Assembly: GCF_000145235.1 (NCBI RefSeq)
Contig: NC_014391.1
Coordinates: 3,542,001 to 3,606,000 of the forward strand
Direction: 5' to 3'
DNA from: Micromonospora aurantiaca ATCC 27029
GTDB lineage: Bacteria > Actinomycetota > Actinomycetes > Mycobacteriales > Micromonosporaceae
DNA: 64,000 nt
The position numbers and the translations under genes are program-made. The notes beneath the pieces were generated by a model. That model had not been told where the DNA came from and ran no database searches. It saw nothing but the letters and a program-made list of their open reading frames with translations. This document shows positions 7,827-15,856 of the stretch, piece by piece (positions within the stretch are counted from its first letter, which is position 1; every line of letters begins with the position of its first letter).

Positions 7827-9179
7827 CTATCCGGCGGCGTCCGCCCGGGCCGCGCCGTCGAGGGTGTAGCGGCGTTGGAGCAGCACGGCGACCACCATCA
7901 CGGCGGCGGGCAGCAGCCCGAAGCCGTAGCGCAGCGCGTCCAGCGCGGTCGGGGACTGGGTCACGGTCTGCCCGGCGGTCGAGGCCACGAACCCGCCGGC
8001 GGCGAGGCACAGCGCGTACGCGTAGGGGCCGAGCGCGGCGCCGGTGGCCTCGGTGGCGGTCCACACCCCGGTGTACGTGCCGGCCCGCTCGGTGCCGCCT
8101 GCCGCGCGGATCACGTCGGGCAGCATCGAGAACGGCAGCAGTTGCATGCCGGCGAACGCCACCCCGAGCACCGCCACGGCGGCCACCAGGACCGGCAGTC
8201 CGGCGGGGCGGCCGATCGCCAGCACCAGCGACCCGGCGGCGAACGCGGCCTGCCCGGCGAGCAGGGCACGTTGCTTGCCGATCCGCCGCGCCACCGCCAG
8301 CCAGCCCGGGGTGACCAGCAGCGCGGGTGCGACGAACGCGGCCACCAGCACGGTGGTGAGTCCGGGGCGGCCCAGTTCGTACTCGGCGTAGTAGGGCACC
8401 CCGGCGAGCACCAGGTGGGTGGTGGTGGACATGGCCAGGTACGCGCCGACCAGCCAGCGGAACTGCCGGTCCCACAGGCTCGCCGCCAGCGCCCGCCACC
8501 CGCCCGGGCCGTGCGGCGGGGCCGTGTCGGCGGCGGTGCGGCGCAGCCGGCCGATCCCGGCGACGCCGACCAGCATCGCGGCGAGCATCCCGGCCGCCAG
8601 CACCACGCCCATCCGCAGGTAACCGTCGCGTGTGGCGTCGTCGCCGCCGGCCAGCAGCGGCGCGAGCAGTCCGGAGACCAGGATGCCGAGCGTCAGCACC
8701 ACCATCCGGAACGCCATCAGCCGGGTCCGCTCGTGGTAGCCGATCCGCAGGTCCGCCGGGGTCGCCAGGTAGGGCACCTGGTACGCGGCGAACAGCAGGT
8801 TGCCGGCGACGAAGAAGACCGCCACCCAGCCGGCCGCGGCGGCGCCGGTGAGGCCGCCGGGCACCGCGAACAGGGCGGCGAACGCCAGCGGCAGCGCACA
8901 TCCGGCCAGCAGCAGCCGGCGGCGGTGGCCCCGGCGGGCCTGCTCCACGTCGCAGCGGTGCCCGATCCACGGGTGCAGCAGCACGTCGGCGATCTTCGGC
9001 AGCAGCAGCGTGAGCCCGGCGAGCCACGGCGCGACCGCCAGCACGTCGGTCAGGAAGTAGAGCAGCAGCAGCCCGGGCACGGTGACCCAGACGCCCATGC
9101 CGAGTGAGCCGGTGGCGAACCCGACGAGCGGGCCGCGCGGCAGGGTGACCGCGTCGGAGCGCTGATCCAGCCCGGTCAT
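7827..9179 (-). CDS. MFS transporter (sugar-cation symporter/MFS_2-like), TetR-regulated
   Basis: The 450-residue membrane protein has about 12 helices. The N-terminus (GFATGSLGMGVWVTVPGLLL) and the first cytoplasmic loop (ADVLLHPWIGHRCD) resemble the GPH/MFS_2 family, which includes cation-coupled sugar carriers and lipid transporters. The substrate is unknown. ATG 9179 follows AGGAG by about 7 nt. A minus-strand -10 box TACAAT (9235-9230) overlaps the operator at 9212-9233, so the divergent TetR most likely represses it. Its partners suggest import or export of a compound oxidised by the monooxygenase at 9970. Confidence 0.85.
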   Translation of the reverse strand: MTGLDQRSDAVTLPRGPLVGFATGSLGMGVWVTVPGLLLLYFLTDVLAVAPWLAGLTLLLPKIADVLLHPWIGHRCDVEQARRGHRRRLLLAGCALPLAFAALFAVPGGLTGAAAAGWVAVFFVAGNLLFAAYQVPYLATPADLRIGYHERTRLMAFRMVVLTLGILVSGLLAPLLAGGDDATRDGYLRMGVVLAAGMLAAMLVGVAGIGRLRRTAADTAPPHGPGGWRALAASLWDRQFRWLVGAYLAMSTTTHLVLAGVPYYAEYELGRPGLTTVLVAAFVAPALLVTPGWLAVARRIGKQRALLAGQAAFAAGSLVLAIGRPAGLPVLVAAVAVLGVAFAGMQLLPFSMLPDVIRAAGGTERAGTYTGVWTATEATGAALGPYAYALCLAAGGFVASTAGQTVTQSPTALDALRYGFGLLPAAVMVVAVLLQRRYTLDGAARADAAG

Positions 9180-9211
9180 GGCGGTCTCCTGTCCTCGGGG
9201 CGCGCCGCCCC

Positions 9212-9233
9212 CAATCCAACGGTTGCTGGATTG
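9212..9233. promoter_or_regulatory. TetR operator in the divergent MFS/tetR promoter region
   Basis: A perfect inverted repeat, CAATCCA, 8 nt, TGGATTG, lies between the two divergent genes. It overlaps the -10 box of the MFS gene and sits just upstream of the tetR -10 region. The same arms with the same 8-nt spacer recur at 9937-9958 upstream of the monooxygenase gene, which makes it a specific operator rather than a chance palindrome. Confidence 0.75.
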
Positions 9234-9252
9234 TAGGGGTAACAATGGCCGG

Positions 9253-9915
9253 ATGACCATGCCTCGCCGCCGTCCGGGCCGGCCCCGCCGCGACGACCAG
9301 CGGCCGACCCGTGACCTGGTGCTCGCCGCCGCCACCGCCTTGTTCGCCGAGCGGGGCTTCGACGCGGTGAGCGTCCGCGACGTCGCCGCCGCGGCGGGGG
9401 TGGACGCGGCCACCGTCGTGCACCACACCGGCACCAAGGCGCAGCTCTACGACGCCTGCTTCGCCCGGGTGTTCAGCGCCGAGCGGGAGGTCATCGAGGC
9501 AGCAGGGGAACGCGCCCGGGCGGCCCTGGCAGCGGGCCCGCAGGACGCGCTGCGGGCGCTGCACGACCTGGTGGACGTGTTCGTCGACTTCCTGGAGGAC
9601 CGGCCGGAGACGACCGCGCTGTGGCTGCGCCGCTGGCTGGAGCCGCAGCGGCACGGCGAGCTGGACCGCCGCTACGCCGCCCCGCTGTACGGGCTGGTCG
9701 AGGAGCTGCTGGTGGCGGCGTCCGGGGCCGGCGCGCTGACCGAGCCGACCCCGCACGTGACGGTGCGTTCCCTGGTCTGGGCGGTGCACGGGCACGTGGT
9801 GGCGCTCGCCGCCGGGACCGGCTCGGGGGCTCGGGAGCGCCGGGAGTTCCGGGCGTTCGTGCACCGATTCCTCGACGCGCTGTATGCCGGCGGCCCGGGA
9901 GACACCCGCCCTTGA
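9253..9915 (+). CDS. TetR/AcrR family transcriptional repressor
   Basis: The 220-residue product has an N-terminal helix-turn-helix (about residues 18-60: RDLVLAAATALFAERGFDAV, then VRDVAAAAGVDAATVVHHTG) and a helical ligand-binding domain. I chose ATG 9253; it has no Shine-Dalgarno but AACAAT lies 6 nt before it, suggesting a leaderless transcript. The gene is divergent from the MFS gene and 54 nt upstream of the flavin monooxygenase. Two matching inverted repeats flank it, so it probably represses itself, the MFS gene and the monooxygenase-SDR pair. The inducer is probably the monooxygenase substrate (inference). Confidence 0.9.
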   Translation: MTMPRRRPGRPRRDDQRPTRDLVLAAATALFAERGFDAVSVRDVAAAAGVDAATVVHHTGTKAQLYDACFARVFSAEREVIEAAGERARAALAAGPQDALRALHDLVDVFVDFLEDRPETTALWLRRWLEPQRHGELDRRYAAPLYGLVEELLVAASGAGALTEPTPHVTVRSLVWAVHGHVVALAAGTGSGARERREFRAFVHRFLDALYAGGPGDTRP

Positions 9916-9936
9916 CGCCGGCCCGCGCTCCGGGGA

Positions 9937-9958
9937 TTATCCATCAGTCGTTGGATTA
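9937..9958. promoter_or_regulatory. Second TetR operator, upstream of the monooxygenase
   Basis: ATCCA, 8 nt, TGGAT (9939-9943 and 9952-9956) has the same half-sites and spacing as the operator at 9212-9233, with one mismatch in the outer flank. It lies immediately before the AAGGAGG ribosome-binding site of the monooxygenase gene, a position where repressor binding would block initiation. Confidence 0.7.
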
Positions 9959-9969
9959 AGGAGGCGGGT

Positions 9970-11277
9970 ATGGCCACACCCAGGGTCGCTGTCGTCGGCG
10001 CCGGAGCCGCCGGGCTGGCCACGCTCAAGGCGCTCGCCGACGCCGGTGTCCCGGCGGTGGCGTTCGAGGCGGCGGACACGCTCGGCGGCCTCTGGGTGTA
10101 CGGCGCCCCCGGCTCGCCCGCGTACCGGACGCTGCACCTGAACACCAGCAAGGGGCGCACCGAGTTCGCCGACCATCCGATGCCCGCCGACTGGCCCGAC
10201 TACCCCGACCACGCCCGCGTCGCCGGCTACCTCGGCGACTACGCCGACCGGTTCGGGCTGCGCGAGGCGGTACGGCTGCGGCACACCGTCGAGCAGGTCA
10301 CCCGCACCGGCGACGGCTGGCGGGTGCGGGCCACCGGCCCGGACGGCCCGGTCGAGGTCGACGTCGAGGCGGTGGTGGTCGCCAACGGGCACAACCGGGT
10401 GCCGAAGCGACCCGAGCCGTACCCGGGCGAGTGCGCCGCCGAGCAGATGCACAGCCACGACTACCGCGGCCCGGAACAGCTCGCCGGGCGACGGGTCCTC
10501 GTGGTCGGTGGCGGCAACTCGGCCATGGACATCGCCGTCGACGCCTCGTACGCCGCCGAACGCACGCTGCTGTCGCTGCGCCGCGGCGTGTGGGTGGTGC
10601 CCAAGTACCTGCTCGGCCGCCCGTCGGACACGCTCAACGGCGCGCTGGCCCGGCGGCTGCCCTGGCGGCTGCGGCAGCGGATCAGCCAGACCATGATCAC
10701 CACTGCGGTCGGCCCGCCCACCCGGTACGGGCTGCCCGCACCGGCGCACGGCTTCCTCCAGGACCACCCGACGCTGTCCGACGCGCTGCTGTCCCGGCTC
10801 ACCCACGGCGACATCCAGGCCCGGCCCGGCATCGCCCGCTTCGACGGCGACCGGGTCGAGTTCACCGACGGCCGCCACGACGAGATCGACCTGGTCGTCT
10901 GGTGCACCGGCTACCGGGTGGAGGTGCCGTTCCTCGACCCGGCGCTGCTCGGCGACGGCGCCGACCGGCTGCCGCTGTACCGGCACGTGTTCCACCTGGA
11001 CGCCCCCGGTCTGGCGTTCGTCGGGCTCATGCAGTCCACCGGCGCGGCGTTCCCCCTGGTCGAGGCGCAGGCCCGGCTGGTGGCCGCGCGCCTGGCCGGC
11101 ACCTGGACGCCACCGGATCCGGCCCGGCAGGCCGCCGCCTGCCGCGACGAGTTGCGCGCCGCCACCGCCCGGTGGGGGCAGCGCCGCCCGCACATGCGCG
11201 TGGACTTCGACGTCTACCTGGCCGAACTGGGCCGCGAACTGGCCGCCGGGCGGCGCCGCGCCGGAGCGGCCCGATGA
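9970..11277 (+). CDS. Flavin-containing monooxygenase (FAD/NADPH, class B)
   Basis: The 435-residue product has an FAD-binding Rossmann motif (VVGAGAAGLATL, residues 8-19), FEAADTLGGLWVY near 35-47, an FMO-like MHSHDYR segment near 160, the NADPH-binding VVGGGNSAMD near 178, and VVWCTGY near 309. These are the marks of N-oxygenating/Baeyer-Villiger-type flavoprotein monooxygenases that use NADPH and O2. AAGGAGG is correctly spaced before ATG 9970. Its stop overlaps the start of the SDR gene (ATGA), so the two are translationally coupled and may act on the same substrate. Regulation by the upstream TetR is likely. Confidence 0.9.
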   Translation: MATPRVAVVGAGAAGLATLKALADAGVPAVAFEAADTLGGLWVYGAPGSPAYRTLHLNTSKGRTEFADHPMPADWPDYPDHARVAGYLGDYADRFGLREAVRLRHTVEQVTRTGDGWRVRATGPDGPVEVDVEAVVVANGHNRVPKRPEPYPGECAAEQMHSHDYRGPEQLAGRRVLVVGGGNSAMDIAVDASYAAERTLLSLRRGVWVVPKYLLGRPSDTLNGALARRLPWRLRQRISQTMITTAVGPPTRYGLPAPAHGFLQDHPTLSDALLSRLTHGDIQARPGIARFDGDRVEFTDGRHDEIDLVVWCTGYRVEVPFLDPALLGDGADRLPLYRHVFHLDAPGLAFVGLMQSTGAAFPLVEAQARLVAARLAGTWTPPDPARQAAACRDELRAATARWGQRRPHMRVDFDVYLAELGRELAAGRRRAGAAR

Positions 11278-12146
11278 GCGCGGCAGGCCGTGAGCGGACC
11301 GGAGTGAACGCGCCGGGCCGTGGCAGCGGGCTGGCCGGACGGCGGGTGCTCGTCACCGGCGCCCGGGGCACGTTCGGGCAGCACCTGGGCGCGGCGCTCA
11401 CCGCCGCCGGCGCCCACGTGGTCGGGCTGGACCTGCACGCCGACCCCGACGTCACACCGCCGGTGCTCGGCGTCGACCTGACCGACCCGGCCGCGACGCC
11501 ACCGGCGGTGGCCGCGGCCGTCGACCGGCTCGGCGGGCTGGACCTGCTCGTCAACAACGCCGGTGTCGGCGGGCCCGCGCCCGCCGAGCTGCCGCCGGAC
11601 GAGGTGGTACGCCGCCAGATCGAGGTGAACCTGCTCGCCGCCTGGCGGACCACCGCCGCCGCGATGCCGGCCCTGGAGGCGGCCCGCGGCCGGGTGATCT
11701 TCGTGGCCAGCCGGATGGCGGTGCTGCCGCTGCCGCTGGCCGCCGCGTACGGGGTCAGCAAGCGGGCGCTCGTCGCGTACGCCGACGCGCTGCGCCACGA
11801 AGTCGGCACCCACGTGGGCGTCAGCGTCGTCTACCCGAGCATGGTCGCCTCCCCGATCCACGACAGCACCGTGGCGGCCGGGCTGTCGCTGAGCGGGGTG
11901 TCCCGCCCGGAGCCGGTCGAGGGGGTGGTGGCCGCGATCCTGCGCGCCGCGACCGCCCGGCGCGCGCCACGGGACGTCGCCACCACCCGGCGCGGCCGGA
12001 TCGAACTGGCGCTGGCCCGGCACGCTCCGGCGCTGGCCGACCGGATGGTGCGCCGTACCGTCGCCACAAGACTGGCCGCCGGTGACCTGGACGGTGCGGC
12101 GCTGGCCGAGGGCATGGTCCGGCGGCACCGGCAGGACCGCCGGTAG
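11274..12146 (+). CDS. Short-chain dehydrogenase/reductase (SDR)
   Basis: The 290-residue product shows the classical SDR pattern: VLVTGARGTFGQHLG (cofactor binding, about residues 24-38), LDLLVNNAGVGG near 90, catalytic Ser in VASRMAV near 143, and YGVSK (catalytic Tyr and Lys) near 158-162. It therefore oxidises or reduces an alcohol/ketone with NAD(P). The C-terminal 60 residues are basic and longer than in minimal SDRs. Its ATG overlaps the monooxygenase stop (ATGA at 11274-11277), placing it in the TetR-controlled transcript. Confidence 0.9.
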   Translation: MSAAGRERTGVNAPGRGSGLAGRRVLVTGARGTFGQHLGAALTAAGAHVVGLDLHADPDVTPPVLGVDLTDPAATPPAVAAAVDRLGGLDLLVNNAGVGGPAPAELPPDEVVRRQIEVNLLAAWRTTAAAMPALEAARGRVIFVASRMAVLPLPLAAAYGVSKRALVAYADALRHEVGTHVGVSVVYPSMVASPIHDSTVAAGLSLSGVSRPEPVEGVVAAILRAATARRAPRDVATTRRGRIELALARHAPALADRMVRRTVATRLAAGDLDGAALAEGMVRRHRQDRR

Positions 12147-12156
12147 CCTGCTCGCC

Positions 12157-12666
12157 ATGGCCGTCTCGCCCTACATCGCCCGGCTGCGCCGCCACGTCGG
12201 CCACGACCTGCTCATGCTGTACGGCGTCAGCGGCGTGGTCACCGACGACGCGGGACGGGTGCTGCTGGCCCGCCGGGGCGACAACGGCCGCTGGTCGGTC
12301 CCGGCGGGCACCGTCGACCCGGGCGAGCAGCCCGCCGACGCGCTGGTGCGGGAGGTCCACGAGGAGACGGGCGTGAAGGTGGCGATCGACCGGCTCGCCG
12401 GTGTCGCCACCCACCCGGTGGTCTACCCCAACGGCGACGCCTGCGAATACCTGAACATCTGGTTCCGCTGCCGGGCGGTCGGCGGGGCACCGGCGGCCGA
12501 CGGCGACGAGTCGCTGGCGGTGGCCTGGTTCGCGCCGGACGCGCTGCCCGACCTGGACGACTGGGCGCGGCTGCGGATCGGCACCGCGCTCACCGACGAC
12601 GCCCCGCCCTGGTACGCCGCGCCGGGACAGAGTCACCCGGCGCTGCACCAGCCCGACAATCTCTAG
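12157..12666 (+). CDS. NUDIX hydrolase
   Basis: The 169-residue product contains a complete NUDIX box, from GTVDPGEQPADALVREVHEE to TG, about residues 49-71, which binds metal and hydrolyses a nucleoside diphosphate linked to another group. The exact substrate cannot be read from sequence. ATG 12157 has no Shine-Dalgarno, but TAGCCT lies 7 nt before it, so a leaderless transcript starting at the gene is likely. Its TAG stop interlocks with the TAG of the convergent GH95 gene in the 4 bases CTAG. Confidence 0.88.
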   Translation: MAVSPYIARLRRHVGHDLLMLYGVSGVVTDDAGRVLLARRGDNGRWSVPAGTVDPGEQPADALVREVHEETGVKVAIDRLAGVATHPVVYPNGDACEYLNIWFRCRAVGGAPAADGDESLAVAWFAPDALPDLDDWARLRIGTALTDDAPPWYAAPGQSHPALHQPDNL

Positions 12667-14840
12667 CCGAACGCCACCTCGTACGGCCGGCCCGGGGTCA
12701 GCGTCACCGCACGGTGGCCGCCGGGCGCGTGCACGACTACGCGCTGCGCCACCGGCGACACCAGCCGCGCCCGGACCCGGCCCGGCGTCCAGGTCAGCTC
12801 CTCGACGACGACCCGGCCCCGGCAGGTGATGCCGCGCAGCGTGCCCGAGGACAGGCCCGGTAGCGGCGCGGGCAGTAGCCGCAGCGTTCCCGGGCACGAC
12901 TGCACCAGCGACTCGATCAGCACCGCCGGGAGCGCGTGCGCGGCGTCGGCGTTGTACGTGGTCCGGCCCGGGTTGTGCGCGCTCATCAACGACCGGAAGA
13001 ACATGTCCGCGCCGAGGATCTTGCGCAGGTTCGCCGCGACCAGTTCGCCGTCGCGCAGCCGTGCCGCCGCCAGCGCCCGGTGCAGGCTGCCGTGCGCGGA
13101 CCGGTTCTCGTCGCCGCGCAGCGTCAGCGCCCGGTGCGCGGCGGCGGCCAGTTCCGGGGTGTCGTCCGGGTCGATCTCGTGCAGCGGCCACACCGGATAC
13201 AGGTGGCTGACGTGCCTGTGGTCCTCGTCGCCGGTGCTGCCCGGCCACGCCCACTCGGCGAGCGCGCCGCGCCCGTCGACCAGGTAGTCCGGCGGCCGCA
13301 CCCCGGCCCACCGGTCATCGCCTGTCACCTCGGCGGCCAGCCGCAGCGCGTGCCGGGCGGCGGCGACGTCCATGGTGGCGTTGACCGCGACCGGCGCGAC
13401 CCGGCCGGTGTCGTCGTACGGGCCGGTCTCCGGCGAGTACGACGGCACCAGCGCCGGCCGCCCGTCCACGACGGTCAGCACGTCGGCGAAGAAGTCCGCC
13501 ACCTCGGCCAGCCAGCCGGCCACCTCGCCCAGCGGCTCACCGGTGACCATGTGGTGTTCGTGCAGCGGGTGCAGCAGCCAGTCCGCGCCGGCCAGCCACG
13601 CGGTGAACGGCCAGTCGGGGTGGACGTGGAACAGGTGCCCGTGCTCGCCGTCGGTGCGGCTGGGTGCCAGCAGCCCGCGCGCCCCGTACACCGTGCGGGC
13701 GTTGGCGCGCCAGTGGTCCACCTGCGCGGCGACCAGCCGGGCGTGCGCGGCTGTCACCTCGGGCAGCGCGCCCACGTTCGCGCCCGCCAGTTGGAGGTTC
13801 AGGTTCGCGTCGGTGGTGAAGTCACCGGCCCACGCGGCGTCCCAGGAGCCCAGCCACAGCCCGGTCAGCCGGGGCGGCAGCACCCCGCTGGCGCTGAACA
13901 GCAGGTACCGGCCGGCGTGGAACAGCCGTTCCAGCAGCGCCGGGTCCAGCCGGTCCGGCGCGGCGGCCTGCCGGGCCAGCAGCTCACCGACTGGTAGCGC
14001 CCGGTCGGCGGCGGGCACGCCGAGGTCCAGGCCGACCCGGGTGTACGGGCCGAGATGGCGCGGCACGTGCCGGGCCAGCAGCGTGTCGTAGTCCCCGGTC
14101 AGCGCGGCGAGCCGCCCCTCCGAGGCCCGGGTACGCCACGGCGGCGCGCCGGGCCGGTCCACGAGCGTGGTGAGCAGCGCCGGTCCGCGTACCCGCACCC
14201 GGTCGCCGTCGACGGTCACGTCGCCGCGCAGCAACGTCAGCCCTTCGAACCCGTACGCGCCGCCGGCGTCCGGATAGCGGGCGCGGACCCGCAGGAACAC
14301 CAGCCCGCCGCGGCGGTACGCGGCGTGCTCGTACACCACGTCGGCCGGCTTGCCGGGCAGCTCACCCGTCGCCCCGACCACGCAGTCGCCCTGGTCGAGG
14401 TGAAGCACCGCCACGTCGTCGGCGCGGGAGGCGAAGCAGCGCCGCCGCCCGCCCGACCAGTCGACAGTCACCTCCCCGGTGGTGAAGTCGGTGTCGCGCC
14501 GGTAGTCGCGTACCGGTCCGGGCGCGGCGTCGACTGTGAGCGCGTACCCGGGGTGGAACGACTGGGTCCACTCCAGTTCCCGGCCGCCGGTGAGCAGCCG
14601 GGCGGCCTCGGCCCGGCGTCCGGCGAGCACCAGCGCGCGGATGTGCGGCATCCGGCCGGCCAGCTCGGGCGCGCGGGCGTCCCGGGTGCCGTTCGGCAGG
14701 ACGAGCCGGTGGTGGTTCACCACGATCCGTTCCGCGTGCGGCCGCCCGTGGACCATGAGTCCCAGCTCGCCGTTGCCGGTGAGGAACGCGTCCGTCCAGT
14801 CGTCGGCCGGTACGGTGTCGTGGATGCGGTGCGCCGTCAC
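12663..14840 (-). CDS. Glycoside hydrolase family 95 protein (predicted alpha-L-fucosidase)
   Basis: The 725-residue product has an N-terminal beta-rich domain starting WTDAFLTGNGELGLMVHG, as in GH95, and an (alpha/alpha)6 barrel from about 300. Visible GH95-type active-site segments are DANLNLQ (N346, N348), SPE (E471, candidate acid) and HVSHLYPVWP. GH95 enzymes remove alpha-1,2-L-fucose or alpha-L-galactose from glycans including xyloglucan. No signal peptide is present, so it acts inside the cell. Its GTG overlaps the lacI stop (GTGA), so GH3-lacI-GH95 form one coupled operon. It is somewhat shorter than fungal and Bifidobacterium relatives. Substrate assignment is by family and context. 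Confidence 0.82.
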   Translation of the reverse strand: MTAHRIHDTVPADDWTDAFLTGNGELGLMVHGRPHAERIVVNHHRLVLPNGTRDARAPELAGRMPHIRALVLAGRRAEAARLLTGGRELEWTQSFHPGYALTVDAAPGPVRDYRRDTDFTTGEVTVDWSGGRRRCFASRADDVAVLHLDQGDCVVGATGELPGKPADVVYEHAAYRRGGLVFLRVRARYPDAGGAYGFEGLTLLRGDVTVDGDRVRVRGPALLTTLVDRPGAPPWRTRASEGRLAALTGDYDTLLARHVPRHLGPYTRVGLDLGVPAADRALPVGELLARQAAAPDRLDPALLERLFHAGRYLLFSASGVLPPRLTGLWLGSWDAAWAGDFTTDANLNLQLAGANVGALPEVTAAHARLVAAQVDHWRANARTVYGARGLLAPSRTDGEHGHLFHVHPDWPFTAWLAGADWLLHPLHEHHMVTGEPLGEVAGWLAEVADFFADVLTVVDGRPALVPSYSPETGPYDDTGRVAPVAVNATMDVAAARHALRLAAEVTGDDRWAGVRPPDYLVDGRGALAEWAWPGSTGDEDHRHVSHLYPVWPLHEIDPDDTPELAAAAHRALTLRGDENRSAHGSLHRALAAARLRDGELVAANLRKILGADMFFRSLMSAHNPGRTTYNADAAHALPAVLIESLVQSCPGTLRLLPAPLPGLSSGTLRGITCRGRVVVEELTWTPGRVRARLVSPVAQRVVVHAPGGHRAVTLTPGRPYEVAFG

Positions 14841-15856
14841 CGGCCGGCGCTGGTGTCCCGCACGGTGAGGTGCGGTTCCAGCAGCGTCACCTCCGGCACC
14901 GGCTCGCCGTTCAGGCGCCGCATCAGCAACGCCACCGCCTGCCGTCCGACCTCCTCGGCGGGCACCGGCACGCAGGTGAGCCCTGACTGCTCGGCCAGCT
15001 CGTCCGGGCAGATCGCGACCACCGACACGTCGCGGGGCACCCGGCGGCCCAGCAGCGGCAGCGTGGCGAGCACCGGCCCGACCGCCGACTCGTTCTGCAC
15101 GACCAGCCCGGTGACGTCCGGATGGTCGGCGAGCAGCGCCTCCAGGTCCCGGCGTACCGCGGCCGGTCCCTCCTCGCAGGGCCGGGTCACCGCGTCGACG
15201 CCGAGCCGCTCGGCCGCGGCGCGTACCCCGGCGCGGGTGCGGTGGGCGAACCCGGTGCCCCGGTCGTAGACCGCGGCGGGGGCGCCGAGCAGCGCGATCC
15301 GCCGGTGCCCGGCGGCGGCCAGGTGTTCCACGCACAGCTCACCGGCGCGCCGGAAGTCGAGGTCCACGCAGGCCAGCCCGGTGCTGTCGGCAGGGTGCCC
15401 GATCAGGACGCCGGGTAGCGCCAGCTCGCGCAGCAGCGGCACCCGGGAGTCCTCCAGCTCCACGTCCATCAGCAGCACGCCGTCGACGAGCGCGCTGCCG
15501 GCGATGCGGTGCAGCCCGGCCGGTCCCTCGTCGGCGGTGACCAGCAGCACGTCGTGGTCGTAGCGCCGGGCGGTGGTGACCACGGCGGTGGCGAACCGCA
15601 TCACCACTGGCACCTGCATGCCGGTACGCAGCGGCAGCACCAGCGCGATCACGTTGGCCTTGCGGCTGGCCAGCGCCCGGGCCCCGGCGTGCGGGTGGTA
15701 GCCGAGCGCGCGGACGCTGGCGAGCACCCGTCCCCGGGTGGTGGCCGAGATGGTGCGCTTGCCGCTGAGCACGTACGACACGGTGCTGGCGGCCACCCCG
15801 GCGTGCCGGGCCACGTCGGCGATGGTGACCTGCTCACCCGGGGTCCGGCCGCTCAC
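14837..15856 (-). CDS. LacI family transcriptional regulator
   Basis: The 339-residue product has the LacI DNA-binding head at residues 9-55 (VTIADVARHAGVAASTVSYVLSGKR, then a hinge helix ending YHPHAGARALASRK) and a periplasmic-binding-like effector domain. The GTG at 15856 overlaps the GH3 stop (GTGA), and its own TGA overlaps the GH95 GTG, so it is translated between the two hydrolase genes. Palindromes built on GAAGCGCTTC at 18299-18314 and 18391-18406 upstream of GH3 are its likely operators. The effector is probably an oligosaccharide or sugar released by the locus (inference). Confidence 0.93.
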   Translation of the reverse strand: MSGRTPGEQVTIADVARHAGVAASTVSYVLSGKRTISATTRGRVLASVRALGYHPHAGARALASRKANVIALVLPLRTGMQVPVVMRFATAVVTTARRYDHDVLLVTADEGPAGLHRIAGSALVDGVLLMDVELEDSRVPLLRELALPGVLIGHPADSTGLACVDLDFRRAGELCVEHLAAAGHRRIALLGAPAAVYDRGTGFAHRTRAGVRAAAERLGVDAVTRPCEEGPAAVRRDLEALLADHPDVTGLVVQNESAVGPVLATLPLLGRRVPRDVSVVAICPDELAEQSGLTCVPVPAEEVGRQAVALLMRRLNGEPVPEVTLLEPHLTVRDTSAGR

